Source: Glandiceps talaboti (taxonomy: Eukaryota; Hemichordata; Enteropneusta; Spengelidae). From it: 64,000 nt of DNA. Numbering within the stretch: position 1 is the stretch's first letter; each line of letters opens with the position of its first letter. A model generated the notes under the pieces. That model was not told where the DNA came from and searched no databases. It saw only the letters and a program-made list of their open reading frames with translations. The position numbers and the translations under genes were made by a program. The DNA lies in contig NC_135552.1 of NCBI RefSeq assembly GCF_964340395.1, positions 6,450,494 to 6,514,493 on the forward strand. The letters are read 5' to 3'. This document shows, piece by piece, positions 1 to 14,800 of this stretch.

Positions 1-3000
1 CCGGTGTGACAAGGTGACCCACCTTTACAGTAACATCACGTAAACACTTTAGTTTCTAAATGCCATTGTTCATATAAACTTCAATGAAAACAATACAAAT
101 TTGAGGGAAAGGATGCATAACACAGTCATGGTTATTATTAGATAAGAAATTCCAAATCAAATCACCATTATTTTTGTTTTGCAATAAAAGATTTAAATTT
201 GCTCATGATTTCAAATTTATAAATAGCTTCTGGAAATGATGCATGCTGTATATCAAAACAGGATAACAATGAAATGTTAAACACTATTGTCAGAAAGAAG
301 GGTGTGGTTTAAAAAAAAAATTCATACTCAAAGGTTTGGATCAGTGCAAGTAAACTGCCTGTCAAACTTGGTCACGTAGTCTGAACTACAATATTCAGTG
401 AGATCACCCTAAAAAAAACATCCTCAAATGATCCTAACTTATAGAAAAAAGTTAAACTCGACTTTCTGTCACTTTCAATTGTACTAGTACTTTTGTTTAC
501 ATTCTTGGATTGAATTTATGGAACTGTCAATCCTGTCACAACAAACATCCACCCACTCAAATTGGTGAGGTGTATTTTTAGAGTGTTGTTAAAGTCACCT
601 GATGTGTTTATATTCAGATCTAAGGTGAGCTGAATCAGAAAGAAACAAAAACATTACATCACCATCAAGAATATGCACAGAAGACTACTGGAAAACTGCC
701 ATGAACTGTCATACTTGTCAGAACATTTGGTGAGGTATATTTTTATAACATTTTACCAGAGTCACCTGATTCTGTAATCATGCAGACAGGTGTGCTAGTG
801 AACTTCATAGTGAAACCATAACATTACATCATCCTTAAGAACAGCCAAAAGGACCACTGGAAGACTGCCATGAACTGTCATTCCAATCACAATAAACACC
901 CACTCATTGGGGAGATGTATTTTCAGTGCTGTGAAAGGTCACCTGATGTGTCTGTAATCATGCAGCCAGGTGTGCTAGTGAAGTTCATAGTGAAACCTTG
1001 GACCCCTTTTGGGTAGGGTCTATGACGAAACCAAAACATTACATCATCATTAAGAACATACAGTCAAAAGGAGCACTGGAAGGCTGCGGCTGCCCATGTA
1101 CAATGTACTGGTTCAAGTCATGACGATGTGTTCCCCTTATGGTTCCCCTAATTAACAACCCAGATGACATATGCCTTTGAATGGGAGTCTGGTACTATTG
1201 CATAATTTTGGCCTAAATTTAACAGTGATGTCCTCATTTGAACCTACAGCTATATAAAAACAGTCAACATACTCGATGCAAACAAACATGCATGGAGGGT
1301 GGCTGGTGACAGGTACTGGGTTAGTGGCAGTTTTTGTATCCTGCTAGAACTTCGCTGTAAATTGTGGTTGGCATGCTATTGCTACTGTACAAAGTAAGTC
1401 TCATTTCATTTCATTTCTCCAATAGATGTCTACAATTTTGAATTTATTTCAAGGACATTTACTAGCAAACCACTGAGGTTTTTAGCCTTATCTTGTTTTT
1501 ACAGTTGTCAATTATTTGCGTTTGTGGTATCCTACCTGGTATTAGCAGGAAATACATAGATGGGTACTTCTAAGTTCTATTTCACAAAAAGCATTTTTCC
1601 TAATATACCTTTTGTACAGATACTGAGAGTAGCTAAGACTACATTCATTCAAATCTCTAAAATGCCACTGGCAGTTCCTCTTCCTCCTGGTTCAGTGATC
1701 TCAACTTGATACAAAAAGTTGAGTCATCAGATTATTTTTCTATTTTTAGTACATTTTTTTTTCTCTTCTTTTCATTTTTAAAAGAATAATGAGCCATTTA
1801 TAAATCCTAAAATGCAGAAAAAGTATAAAGAAAACAATTTTTCACTACATCCTGGGCATACACATACAAGCCTAGAAACTTGCTAATCTGGCTTGACAAT
1901 GTCATTTGCAAGGAAAGATATGTAACGTTATGTCAGATAGCCAACTCTCTGGACATGCTTCATTTAGAACCAAATGCACAGGGCATATTAAAGTGAAACA
2001 GTCAAGATTGCAAATAGTAACTGATTCACTCAGTCTGAACAAGTACATATATATTTTTATACAACGTGGAGTAAAATCTCTTCACCATTCCTATGTGTGT
2101 CTTTGACTTTTAAATACAAAGTAAATCCTACATTATTGCTATACATGTACTAGACTAAGTATATATATATATATGTGTCTTTGATTTTAAATTTCCAGTA
2201 CACCATACCATAGTGTCTTTTACTTTTAAAATTGGAGTAAATCTCTACATCATTCCTACAATGTATGTGTGTCTTTGATTTTTTAAATGTCAATAAATAT
2301 ACCATTGCAGTCCAGAAGTGTTTTTATGGTAATATTAATAATAGTGCTAACTTATGGTCCTGTAAGGCAATTTGTAAGAATAGATACATTTACTTTCCTG
2401 TAAAAGTATTAAGTAATATTACAAAATCATAAATCTCCATACTTGACGGGATTTCTCATAGCTTTTGACCTAAATTACTGACTCACTGGAGAGATTTATT
2501 CAATTGACATCATCTCCCCTTTGAATTGATTACACAATACATAAATTACAAGAATTACCAGGAAGTAAATGCATCAAGTTACGTATAATGTTGAGCTGAC
2601 AGTGCTGTAAGGCTTAGAGAAGCTTTCTGTCAAAGTACAAGATAATTCTGCTCTCTATTTCTCAAAACCTAAAGACTTGGCTGTCTGACACAACATACAG
2701 GCTTTCCAGATGTTCTAGCAAATGACATTGTCAAGTTAGATTGCCCAAATCTCTGGGCTATAAAATTCTCACAAAACTGAAATCCTTTTCTGTTTTGATG
2801 TAAATGTGGTCTGGCATATTACAGCTGCAGATTTATTATTTGATAAATACATTGGTTCAAGTTGGAGACGATGGGTTGGGTCAGAAAATGGGTCGGGTAC
2901 CGTAGACCCAGGGGTAAGGTGAGGTGGGGGAGTGGACATGACCACTTGTATCCAAGGCTCAGGTGTTCATACTAAACTTAGATGTTTACTGGGGTGATCG

Positions 3001-6000
3001 TGTGTGATATCACAATCTAACAGTTACTGCAAGAGGTCAAATACCTTGAATGATATATGTATGCTTCATGGACTTTACCACATCTTGACTGTGTGTGTCC
3101 TGGTACCTCAACTATGTTAATGACTCAGTGCTAGGTTTACTAGATACTACAGTTACTGATTACAAAGTGGTTAGGATATATATATATACTACACACTTTT
3201 TAAGATGTGGTCAAGTGTTTATGAAGTATTGGTTTGTCCATTGTAGAGTCTAAATTGGATGAAACATTCCACCATTTTGAACTTTCATTTAATCAGTTTG
3301 CATTCAAGTTATTGAGGTCTTTTTTTTACAAACTAATACATTTTTTGTAAATCCTCACATAGTCTGTAAGATACAGACATTCGTGCCATGCACTCATTAT
3401 GTGGTTAAGAAGCGGCAGCCTGATAGGGCTTAACAACACAACATATTATAGTCTAATCCACACAGTACAATTTGTGAAAATGCTTTCTACAGCTTGGAAA
3501 TTTCATTATTGAAAACGAATTGTTACATTTATATCAATGATTCTTACATATCATTCTAACACACTACTCCATCCCTTCCACCCCATCCCCACCCCCACCC
3601 CCACCCCAATGGATTTGATAATAACTCCGTTAACAAGGTCACCTAATGTCCTTGGTGTAAAAGTAATTCTCAGATGTTCAAAGAAATACTCAACATATCC
3701 ATTGAAACTTTATATCACAAATCTTATCACAAAGACATGATTAATGTAGAATTTTTGCAAAATTGCATACTTAATATGGGTAAAAATATATTTGCAATCT
3801 TTTCGTTTTCAAGCATACAAATATTCCTATAAATTTACTTTCCTTTTCCCTCTTCCTTGTCAATTGATGACAGAATCACACACTTTAATAAGCAAATACA
3901 CAACAATACAAAGGTTAACTACCTCACATTTTAGAAAAGGTACCCCACAATAGAAATAGAAGGTGTTTGCACAATGTAATCAATGCTTGACTGAAAGAGA
4001 AATGCAGGAAGCAATTTCCTAGACGACAAATACTTTAGTTCCGGGTGTGACCGAGAAAAATGCATGAGTGCTATAAAGCTAAGTGAGGCGTTACAGTGGG
4101 TCCGCTGAGGATATGAAGCTTGACTAACTATGTCTGGCTAATTCTAATAATTCTTGTAATCCTGTTAAAATTGTAGATAGATGAAGTGACAACATAGACA
4201 TCTCTCCAACGTCTATGGTCAAAACTAACATTATCAAATAGTATGAAATTCTTGATTTTATCCACAAATGTATGTCAGTTAACTGTTTGGCTACTTGACC
4301 TCCTTACAGCTACAGTAATACTTAGCAGTATTCTGAGAGGTGTGGATCATAAATTAGGTATTAGAATTTCAATGAGCTTCGAAAACTAGGGCTAAGTTAC
4401 AATGGGTGCAAGAAACTATAAATTAACATGTCAAACTTGCCAAATTTAAAGCATGGGATGGACTAAACAATCCAAATATCAATTTGAATTATAGTGATAC
4501 TTTACCATTTAATTAGCAGGAAAATGTGGGTACACTGTTGGAGATGTGTTAGCAAACAATTTGCACTTGTTGTAGAACGAGTCTGTGAAACCACTGAAAG
4601 TACTACTCTTAGATGTTCAGCAAATTCATAACTGATATTTAGACATTTTTTTTCAAAATTCTGGCTAATTTCAATATTGTCATTAATGTACTTTTATTAG
4701 TTAAGTAACAATATAAATGTTAGCGTACAGACAGACTGAAAAAATTCATTCAACCTCTGTACCACTTTGGAGATTTATGTTGTTATTCACTTGCTTTCAG
4801 ACAAGCTGATATTCAATATGGCACTAAAATTTTTGACATAGATTTAAAAAGTACGCCTTTTTTCCAGGTTTCAGTCCCTTTGCTTTAAATTTGATATACA
4901 CTTCACAGTCTTCAGTAACAACAGTGTGAACATGATACTTGGGTCAGAGTTATGGGGAAAAACCCCTGGTTGAAAGTCAGATATGCAGTTCTACTAGTAC
5001 TAGTACCGTACATCTACAGTTACAATATGGTTTAGTAAGATTCACTGTCTACCTTCTTAGTTGACAACTTGAAAACTGTATATAAAGAAGACAGTGTTTC
5101 CAATTTCATCGACATTTTAACATTATAAAAGACAGATTAAAAGCAATCAAAGCCTTAAAATTATTCAAACTGGAATGGAAATTTTTAATCATAGACACAA
5201 TAGAGAGAACATTCCTTCCTATTGTCGACAGGGACATAATCAAGTGTCAAATTCTAACATTATCATTAGAGTTAGTGGCTATGCTGAATGGACGGATTTG
5301 ACAAATTTGACTGCTGGAGACTAAATATAGAATTTTGATTATATAAAATGCCAAACCCTGAATGACATCATCAGTTGGTTGGTTGGTTGGTGAAAAAATC
5401 AATATTTATCATCAAATATCGCCAATGACAGCTCAAAGTGTCAAATCAATAACAAAGTGAACACAATCAGAGCTACCCATGTTACTAGATTTATGAGTTA
5501 GTCTGAGACACTCTATTGTACAGATTGTACATACTAACCTCACCTGAACCTGGCATGTCTAGCCTTCCTGTACAGCTATCATTGCTAAATATTTTCTTGG
5601 CCTAAAAGTGAACAGTACTTAATATTGTACAGTACATACTCCTGGGTCCTGATTCACAACAAGATAAACAAACAAATAACTAAATAGAATCTATTTTCCC
5701 AGTTTCCTCATTTCCCACTTTCATCCCTTATCTTTCCTTCATATTCTTGGACCAAATTCTATCAAACTACTACCCTCCTAGGATTTCTTTTTCTCAGGGT
5801 TCAATACATAGGCACAGGTTCATAACAATTACTAACAAATAATAATATTTACTAACAGGTTTCATCAACGCTGTTCTTGTTGTCACTTTTCTCCATTTGT
5901 TTAACCATGTCAATAAATAGAATTACTTCCTTTAGGTAAACAACTCTTTCCCATACAAATGGTTTTTTTTCCATCCTCTAAAAACAATCCTTCTATATTA

Positions 6001-7849
6001 ATTACATTTATAGGTTAAAATTCTATTTTAAAACTGCGTATACACACACATATTCTTAAAAGTTACATTAGCATTAACTGGTAGTTTTTTCTATCAGCCA
6101 TTCACATTCACGTTTACTGAATATTATTACAATACCAATAATTACTAATTAGACACTGTAGTGTTAATTAGGGGTCTATTGTATCCATATTCATAAAGTA
6201 GTATGAATTGAAATGGGGGGCATGGGGGGGGGGGTATTTGGGACATGGATTATGGGTGTGGACGTAAAAATCAATTTGATTATGTTTATTGTACCAATGT
6301 CATTATATGAATGATCTCACAAAACATGCTTACCGACAGGTGATTCTGTTCAGGGTGTACAACAAGTAATTCATTATATCTAGCAAAACAGTTTTTTAAA
6401 AATAGTACAGTTGCAGCTAGTGCAGCTTTAATGAAGAGTAGCTCCTGGTAGTGCTTTTTATTTCATTTAGTGTAATGAAGTAATAACTACTATAATTATT
6501 GACTTTCTCAATGTATCTTAATTTTTATAATAAACCTCATTAGTTTTACAAAAGCCATCATTTACAGTCAGAATATAAGCAAAATATCACAAGTTACTTA
6601 ATATTTGGTTTCTAGGTCTCTTTTGTACCTTACCATGATGACAATACAAAACTAATACAATACCCATTGTTTTAATAATGATATGAAACCATGCAACCAA
6701 TCAGGACACCCAAATACTGAACATTTCATGTGAACTTAATTCCCACACTGATACAGATTAAACAGTTTACTGGTAACACTTCACTAATGATATATCTGTT
6801 TGCACACTAAAACTTTACCTGTAATTCAAATATTAACATTTCTGGTGGCTCTAGAAGCTGAAGGCAGAGACACCAAATTGATAAGGAGTGAACTTTGTGT
6901 CTCGAAATTATTGATGACACCAGGCACAGAGAAATAAAGATAAGATAAGATAACATCTAAATGTGTTCAATTTTGACTGGTTTTGGTTCCTACTTACTCA
7001 ACGTGACTCTGTTTTAGTTTTTACTTTTACATTTGTTTTATATTTGTTTTGGGGCAGGGCATTGTCCTCAAAGTGAAACTGGATGAATACATAATGACTT
7101 TACTCCACCCATATGTACATGTATATTAATGGGTGTCTCTGTGTATGTCTTCAACAGGTGACCTCACACAGCGAGGTCAAACCGTTAACCTATTAGACGT
7201 GTTGGGATCATATTTTAGCAACTAATTAACACATCGGTACTACATTTGGGGGGAAACATACGTAGATTTTTCTCGTCTGTTTTCATTAACCACCCGGGTC
7301 TGTATTGTTTTAATGTGTTGAAAATGTCAAATGTTGCGGATAAAAAAAAAGAACCAGGATATGTTGAAAATGTCAATCAAATTATCAATAACGGTGCATG
7401 GTGAACGTTCAATGTCATTGGAAATTATGACCATGGACTTTCATTCTGAAAAAACATTCAACAGAGAACATACAGCTTGACAGTTCGGTAATTCAATTGC
7501 CGCGGTGTATGACGATATGTTAACTTTAAATGTAGACGGACCTAAATATTCTGAAACGGAAGAAGATGGTGGCGGAAATGCCAAATTTGGAGATATTGGA
7601 ACATACTTTGCATTCTTTCATTCCGGTCAAATCGTGGCGAGTGGAGTTTCGAACTCATAAAAACCAACGTACGAACAGAATAAAAACCCAAACGGTAGCT
7701 CTATTTTTACTTCAACATTTATCGACAGGACAGCTGACGCTTCTGACCTCGGTAACACCCGTCGTAAAGACCAGCTCTAAAATGAACAACGGGCCGCCGA
7801 CACTTTACGTGACGGTTTACGTGGATATATATCGGAAGGAAACTCTTAC
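1..7849 (-). other. Presumed first intron of the MYO1D-like gene
   Basis: There is no coding-looking frame on either strand, only scattered short ORFs. The base composition is AT-rich with poly-A/T runs. I read it as the intron following the minus-strand myosin exon. It holds one clear tandem repeat (526-1090), a weaker repeated segment around 2070-2290 (the phrase about GTGTGTCTTTGA recurs three times), a C-rich stretch near 3579-3607 and a short TTGG run near 5373-5392. A small exon could have been missed. Confidence 0.5.
526..1090. repeat. Tandem repeat, about 175-bp unit, three diverged copies
   Basis: Three consecutive units share ordered landmarks: GGTGAGGTGTATTTTTA, then GTCACCTGAT, then CATTACATCA, then CACTGGAAGACTGCC with CATGAACTGTCAT. 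The second and third copies also share CAGGTGTGCTAGTGAA and TTCATAGTGAAACC. The third copy carries an extra insert around 998-1030. It lies in the presumed myosin intron. Confidence 0.7.
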
Positions 7850-7953
7850 CTCAATTTGAGATTTGCCATAAAATTCGGCATATCAATCACATCAAGCAGG
7901 ACAAAGTCCCCTTTCCCGTACTCGGGTCCTTCGTGTTCCGATAATTCAGCCAT
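7850..7953 (-). CDS. MYO1D: Class I unconventional myosin, MYO1D/MYO1G group: first coding exon
   Basis: Read on the minus strand from ATG at 7953, the exon encodes 34 codons plus two bases and ends at a GTAAGA donor (7849 downward). The peptide begins MAELSEHEGPEYGKGDFVLL and continues to MPNFMANLKLR. This is the start of the motor domain of myosin-Id/Ig, where EGPEYGK, DFVLLD and FMANLRLRF are family hallmarks. Myosin-Id is a single-headed actin motor at membranes, linked to chirality and left-right asymmetry in animals. The frame stays open upstream to 8325, so the start is chosen by homology and not by an upstream stop. The next exon (expected FEKGRIYTFIGEV-like) was not found in 1-7849, so the rest probably lies left of the window. 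MYO1G is an alternative name; invertebrates may have one gene for both. Confidence 0.85.
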
Positions 7954-9022
7954 GGTTGTGACAACTATGGAATACCGGTGCGGTGTTACAATCTCAACGA
8001 CTTCCCACACACTGACTGACAACAAAACCCAGTGATGTGTATCTGCTGCTGCAGGTCGATATCCAGCGCCGCTAGTTTCAAATCTATCCGTGACATGACA
8101 ACCGCCCTCTACCCATACAGAATGTGAGCGTACTAGTTGGTGTACCTCCTCAGTGGAGAGAGGACGCGTTTTGTGTTTTCTTTTTCGCCCAATGCTAAAT
8201 AAAACTAAATATGAATGCGCAATTAAATCCCTTCCAAGCTTATGTACGTGATAACTTTTTTTTTCACTTTTTAGCCAAAAACATTCAATACGTGAATCAC
8301 TGATTTCAACATCATTCACGTGCACACTGACATGGATGAGATATTAAACTCAATGAAATTCATGACAGGTTCTGTAACTATAAAAATAGCCTGAGCAACA
8401 CAACTTTTACCATTTGTCAAGATGGTTAATCTCCAGATCCAACATTTTTTTTATGCGAGAGCTGGTAAATAATACCCTTGATGATATACCGGTCGACCTT
8501 CGTACAGTTCAGATTATTAAAATTTAGGTGTGATAAAAGTTTTCTGACAGAACTGTATAAAATAATAATAATAATAATAATTAATAATAATATATATGTT
8601 GTCCTAAAATATATTATATTATACCAGTATATTGATGGCGCAAATCAATCAATAATAGCGATAACCCCCCCCCCCCCCGATGGTATACCACGCGGTTTTA
8701 ATTTATTAATTTATTTATTTATTTATTTATTTGAGATGTCTACAGGATTATCCCATTTACAGACACTCTGAAATTGGAAAGACTAAAATACATACAATAT
8801 TTACAAAACTAGTAAAAATAGAAATAAAATAAATTAAAAGAAGATAAAAAAATTACCGAAATTGCGTTAAATTCACACATCAACTATTTCATTTAGGACA
8901 TCTTTTCTAAAAGTACTGACACTATCGCTCGTGCATATATTTCGTTCACTGGTCAAAACCTCTTTGTATACCATCCCCAGGGGTGGTTTATTGCTTAATT
9001 TTATATATGGAGGGGGTTTGTT

Positions 9023-9090
<68 letters not shown>

Positions 9091-11859
9091 GGTGGTGGTG
9101 GTGGTGGTGGTGGTGGTGGTGGTGGTGGTGGTGGTGGTGTTTTTTGCATTCTGTGTATTAAAGTGAGTAGTTATTTGATGGGTTCATCGTGGAAGCTCTG
9201 CCATGCCCTTCATCAACTTCTGAAATTGACGACGAGTACATTTTGTATATAGTGGTGGCGCTGTTTGGCAAAGTTTTAATAGTCATCAGTGCATGCAGTG
9301 TGTTCAGTGCCATGTCCTGCGCTGTGTGGGCCTGATTGCCATGCAAGAGGCTGCGGTGTGCTAGTTATCAAACTTGAGTAGCCCAGTACATTCACAGGAC
9401 AAGGGCGGCTCGCCTTTGTTTACGAAGAATAAACAATCGACTCATTCAAAATATATGACAGATATGAACGATAATGTCACGGATTTCATTATATACAAAA
9501 TGTAAATGACTTTTTTTATTCGAAAGTACGTTCAAAGTCACTATATGTGGTAACAAATGGGAGAATATATTTTGGATTTTGGATTTATAAAACAATCTAA
9601 CAAGTTTTCCAACTTGAAGAAAATAACGGGAAAAAACATCTACCAAGTCTGTGTTTGTTTGTTTGTTTGTTTGTTTGTTTGTTTGTACATCAATAAATTG
9701 CAAAATAGCTATAAAAACTGAGTAAAAATGTTAGTTATTGTACATACATAACAAACATTTTACACATTTTGTAAACTTTTTTTGGCAATTTATTTAATTA
9801 TATACAAGGACTTGGTATATGTTATTTCAGATTGTGTTTTTTCAAAAACACAAAATTCTCATCCATGTGGCCTATAACATAACGTTAGGCCCAGGCATCT
9901 TTTGATGAAAGCTTTTGCCATTGAAACTTGCCTAAATGTTTGAATCGCAAAGACTTAAAATACGTGGAAAGAATTGTCACAGTTGTTGAAGATAGTCCCT
10001 AGATCTTGATATATATGAGTACACGCTTCGATAATAAACTACAATGACTTAGGAAGCCAAAAATAATGACGTCATGTCTGAGTCGATAATGTTAAATAGG
10101 TTAGGTGGTTCGTCGACAACAACATATACTCATCGAGGTGAGTGCGAACGCAGTGAATCTTATATTTTAACGTGTTTTGATGGGTATATACCCCCGGCTT
10201 CATTATTTGAGGAATATTATCTATTTTAGGATTCTATGCTTAGTGAAAAAATAGCAGTTTTTGAACAATAGCCAGCTCGATTTTGTCAACGTTTACCTGA
10301 CGTCGCTTCGTTCGTCGAGTATGCAGAACTTGTGACTTCACTGTGTACACCGCAATGCTTGTGCTCAAAGCGAAAGTTCATGTTTTCTGTATTTTCAACG
10401 TATGAGTGATCAAAACATATCCATGTACGAATTCCCAACGCATATTTCGTAGTCTCACAAAGTTGAACGCTTTAATTTATCAGTAATTTACGTGAAAACG
10501 TTAGGATGGAGCAGTCACGTGATCGATAATGAGCTGCCATTATGGGCCATGGCCATTCATATAGACTAGACTAGACCAGATAGAAAAGCGGAAATGAATG
10601 ATGTAATATTAGTTTATTGTTGTTTGCTTTCCATAGAAACAAGGGGACAGGTAAATTTCACGTGGTTATTAACAAGTACACAAATTTTTTGCAGTTTTCA
10701 GGGTGGCACCCACTAGCACTGCACATTAGTGTTTTATGCACCATCAGCACTTCCGTTTTTCTAAGAATTCATTCCCCATATCTTTTGAAACCTAATTTGC
10801 ATATAGATATGCAGTACTGTGTAACCATTATTTCAAACTTTACACCAAATTATAAACATAGGAGAAGTGATATTGTTAAATATTTACACCTTTGATAGTG
10901 AGGAAGGTTGATTATTTTTTTAAAGTATATGATGAATATAATGGGTAGCTTTGAGATTTTATTTTAAGTGCGTCACACGACACCTGAACATTCCAATATG
11001 GCGGAATATAGGTCAGGGGATTTTTTTTTCCAAAATGATGACTAATATTATTTGTAATGACTGTTTAGGACATATTTACCATGGCAATCGTTTGTGATGT
11101 TCTTTTTCTTTTGTTGAACAGTATTAGTAATATATATCTACTGTCATCTGCACATCAAGTCACAACGATAGTGGAAACTCAAACCTGACATAGTCTTATG
11201 ATAATATATAGTGTGCAGTCAAACAGTACCAAAGGTATAGCTTTGGTTTTAGTGGTTTTTGAAATTGTGTGGTCAAATGCCATTGCTACCTTAACCTAGC
11301 TAGATCAGAATTTATTGTTATGTTGTTTCAAAACTTTGTTTCTAAAGATGTAGAGTTGACAACACAAACAAACCGGTTTATGGTGCCCAAAGTGAATAAG
11401 CCAGTCTCGTCCAGCAGTCAGTGCTTTCATTACTCTTACATGAACAAAACTTATCTTAAGAGGAAATAGACCACAAAAGATATTCAATCTGTTTTCAGTC
11501 AGTGTCAATTAACTTGTTTAGAGAGCTGTATGTTGCTGGTTATCTGAACAATTTAGAATTTTCCACATTTAATAAAAAGAATTGACAGGTAGTGAAACTT
11601 GATAACATTTAGTTTCCTTTATACTGGTATTATTACCATGAACCCAGGTAAAGGGAGAATCTCAATTGTAGAATCCTACCTCTTCCTTCATGTCAAACAT
11701 GTTTTTTTTCTGCGAATTCTGATAATCCTTAATTTTATTCAGCTGTATACTGAAGTCTAAATAATGTATTTTGTGAAGGATAATGAGATTTACATGGGTT
11801 TTTTGTATTTGTTTAGATTCTAGATATTGGCGATAATATTACCATGTAAACGTTCCAAC
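7954..11859. other. Head-to-head region between the MYO1D-like and NIK-like genes
   Basis: It should hold both promoters. The kinase start exon has an in-frame TAG at 11821 and a plausible acceptor ending at 11816 (TTTGTTTAG), so an upstream non-coding exon is likely. One candidate ends at 10137 in the CpG-richer stretch 10070-10600, where CATCGAG is followed by GTGAGTG. A CACGTG E-box lies near 10515. The rest is low-complexity DNA: AAT repeats at 8556-8590, a C run at 8667-8679, an ATTT run near 8700-8732, a TTG/GGT array at 9024-9139 and a GTTT array at 9652-9686. Confidence 0.4.
9024..9139. repeat. Compound trinucleotide microsatellite (TTG)n(GGT)n
   Basis: About 17 TTG units pass directly into about 21 GGT units near 9076. 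All frames stay open through the repeat (poly-Cys/Trp or poly-Val/Gly), so the ORFs here are artefacts. Confidence 0.95.
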
Positions 11860-11894
11860 ATGGTTCGAAACTTGGAGAATAACACAAATATCAG
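11860..11894 (+). CDS. MAP3K14: NIK-like exon 1 (start codon)
   Basis: ATG GTT CGA ... ATC AG, followed by GTAAGT: 11 codons plus two bases (MVRNLENNTNI, then split R). The phase matches exon 2 exactly. The exon probably begins non-coding at 11817, after TTTAG. Confidence 0.7.
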
Positions 11895-14800
11895 GTAAGT
11901 ACAGTTGATAATTATAGCATTGTAATGGAGGTATATCTCTGGAATTTCATTTTTTTTTTAGCTATAACAATATCTGAGGTTCCTCCCTGACCTTTCACGT
12001 AATGGGGCATGGGCCATCTGAACATTTTTTCTGCGATAGTATTGTTTTCTGTGAAGAATTACACATGTTATATTGTACTCATTGAATCTTGTTCAATCAT
12101 CACCAGTAGCCACGAGATATGTAGCATAGTAGTTAGGCAAACAGAATAAATGATAGGATGATATATTTGTGGTTGTACCCAAAACGTTTTTGCTGACAAC
12201 AGGATGATAGAAAAAATCCATGTGCATAAACTTGTCAATGCTAAATGGAGGGTGTTTTCATGGCCAAAATCAACAGAATAGTGTGATACTAAATGTTTTT
12301 TATGGAAGTATTTAATATTTACATAAAAATGAAGTCTCATGTTGGTCCGTATCCCTGATCGTCATGAGCCCATGTTCATGTGTTACATAAATTTCCCATG
12401 TCCCCTTCCCCCTGAGAATACAGAATAGTCATTAATGTTTTAACATTTTCATATTTGATATTTCATAATTGATTTGAAAGTATTTCATAGGATTTAATAA
12501 TAGGATTACCTAAATTTACGATAGTTTTTGTGGAATGAATCAAACAAAAGAATACTTTGGCCAAACATATAACACTGTTGACATATCATTATCAACCCAT
12601 GCAATACAAGGTTGTATGTAAATTTCTGAAAATAACTGTGTGTGTCAGTAATTAGATGAACTTCAAAATTCACCCCAACCTGTCCTCATATTTACTGGCA
12701 GTTTTTATGTCTATTTTGAGATGTATGGTGGTGTAAAAAACAATTTAGGTAGCCAGATTTGAAAGTCTACAGACAGCAACATCCTTGATACATATTGTTG
12801 TGTGACATGTAAACAGACTTTATAAGAAACTAAATAAGGTCTACTGGATTTCTAAGCATGACTAGTGGATTTCAATTTCCACCAGTCCTGGTATAGTAGG
12901 TTTGAACAAGAATTTTTAACCCCTGATGGCCAGTTAGGCAACAGTGAATGACACTTTGTTTAGACTGCTAGAATCAGAGATAGTAATCCACCATTCCTGT
13001 ATTCAGTACTGTGGACAGAGGTAGACATAGCAAGTTGTCAGTAGTCTGTATAGAAACATTCAGTTACATGTATGTTAGAAAATAGCCAAGTGACTGTTGA
13101 GGTTAGAGATTTTCAGGTATAAAGCTTTTGATATGTGTGTGTAATAAAAAGTGGAGGGAAGATGAATACAGTGGAGGTCACTTAGGTCAAGGTATGACTA
13201 CAGACGTAGCTAACAATTCACATGCCAACATTGAAGGGCTAATCAATCAAACACAGTGCGAATTCCTAGACTACATTGTAAAGTCTTTGTGGTGCAGCAC
13301 AGTTTGTTATTTATATATAGTTAATTATTGGCCCAACTGGTCTGTCAGTTTATTCAGTTGTTTCTTACTGATTCAGCAGTTTTGGTATCTTCATTCTCAG
13401 TAATAATAACCATAAAATTTAAGTTTCTACATAGTTTAAGTTGATTGGATTATACATTGACAATACATTACTTTGAAATCAAGACAAGGTTTCAATTCGA
13501 GGTTCTTGAATTAGTGTCCACATATCAGTGGAGTGTTCAGGATGACCAACTTTTAAATAGCTCTGCTAGACAAGTGCTTTTCACTCCTAGATTTTAATCC
13601 TATTTTAAATGGGTCTTTAAGTTTTAGACTAAGGTTGGTTTAGACTACAGTTTGACAATACATGAGGTTGAAATTTAGAATTTAACTCACCAGAAGTGAA
13701 CTGTCACTACCAAAATCAATATATTTGACTTGATCCAAAAGTTACTTACTGTCTAAATGCTCATGGGTGTATAAAGAATTGTGTCTAGCTACAGTTTTAC
13801 CCTGACTTATGAATTGTAACAACTGGCTATGATTTATTACTAGTTTTGAAATGTATAAAATGACCTCATTGTTGAGTGTCTGCCAATATTCAGTACTTTA
13901 ACCCTCTTCAGGTCAATCCATGTAAAAGCAGAGGTCATGAGTCAATGCTAACAATGATAGTGTGTGTGATACATGCTGATGAAGTATTGCATCATCTATG
14001 ATCTAGACAGTCTGACTTTGTACAACATCGGTTCCCATACACATACTGTATGTACCTATAATCCTTTGTTGTCTCCCCTGATTTGAAAATAACCTTCTAA
14101 CAATATAACACTGCAGTGTGAAATTGCACTGTTTCTATTTATGTAATGGTGGTTAAGTGTGCTTCAATGGGCGCAATAATGCAAGTACCTTTTAAATATG
14201 GAGTAAAAACTATACCTAAACACATTGAAACTAACCTGTGGCCCTTTAAAGTGATCTAGTCACACCCTAGAAAACTGAGAATTTTGTTGAATTGTCCTCT
14301 GCCGGTTGTGGAATTTTGATCTGGATGTTACCATACCTAATCTAATCTACTGTATTTATGTAGTACAGCCACAGTGCCCCATACAAAGCACAAAAATGAC
14401 ACAAGTACAATTCACATTCAAAACAATATTAGACAATAGTCATGTTGTAAAGATAGGTCTTAAAGTGGCCATATGCATGAGGTTTGGGTATTTCTTTTTG
14501 ACTGTTAATGTATAAAGCAATTTTATCATGGCTTCCTACTTGAGAAATCAATGTGAAACAATATATACAAAGTCTGTGTCTGTAACTCAATACAGTGCAA
14601 AAAGCTCAAAAATGTACAGAAACTTTCAAATTGTTATAGTTCATATACAGCACGTAACAGACATTTTACACATTTACTAAGCTTTTGCAGTGTATTGTGT
14701 TACAAACAAGGACATGGCATATGTTGTTTCACATTGATTATTCAATTAGGAAGCAATGATAAAATTGTTTTATAAATTAAAAAATCCAAATTAATATAAA

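Noticed and set aside
7566-7859. 97-aa plus-strand ORF next to the myosin exon
   Set aside because: It overlaps the minus-strand exon end and has no recognisable domain; probably chance.
8931-9252. ORFs with poly-Cys/Trp and poly-Val/Gly
   Set aside because: They are translations of the (TTG)n(GGT)n microsatellite in two frames.
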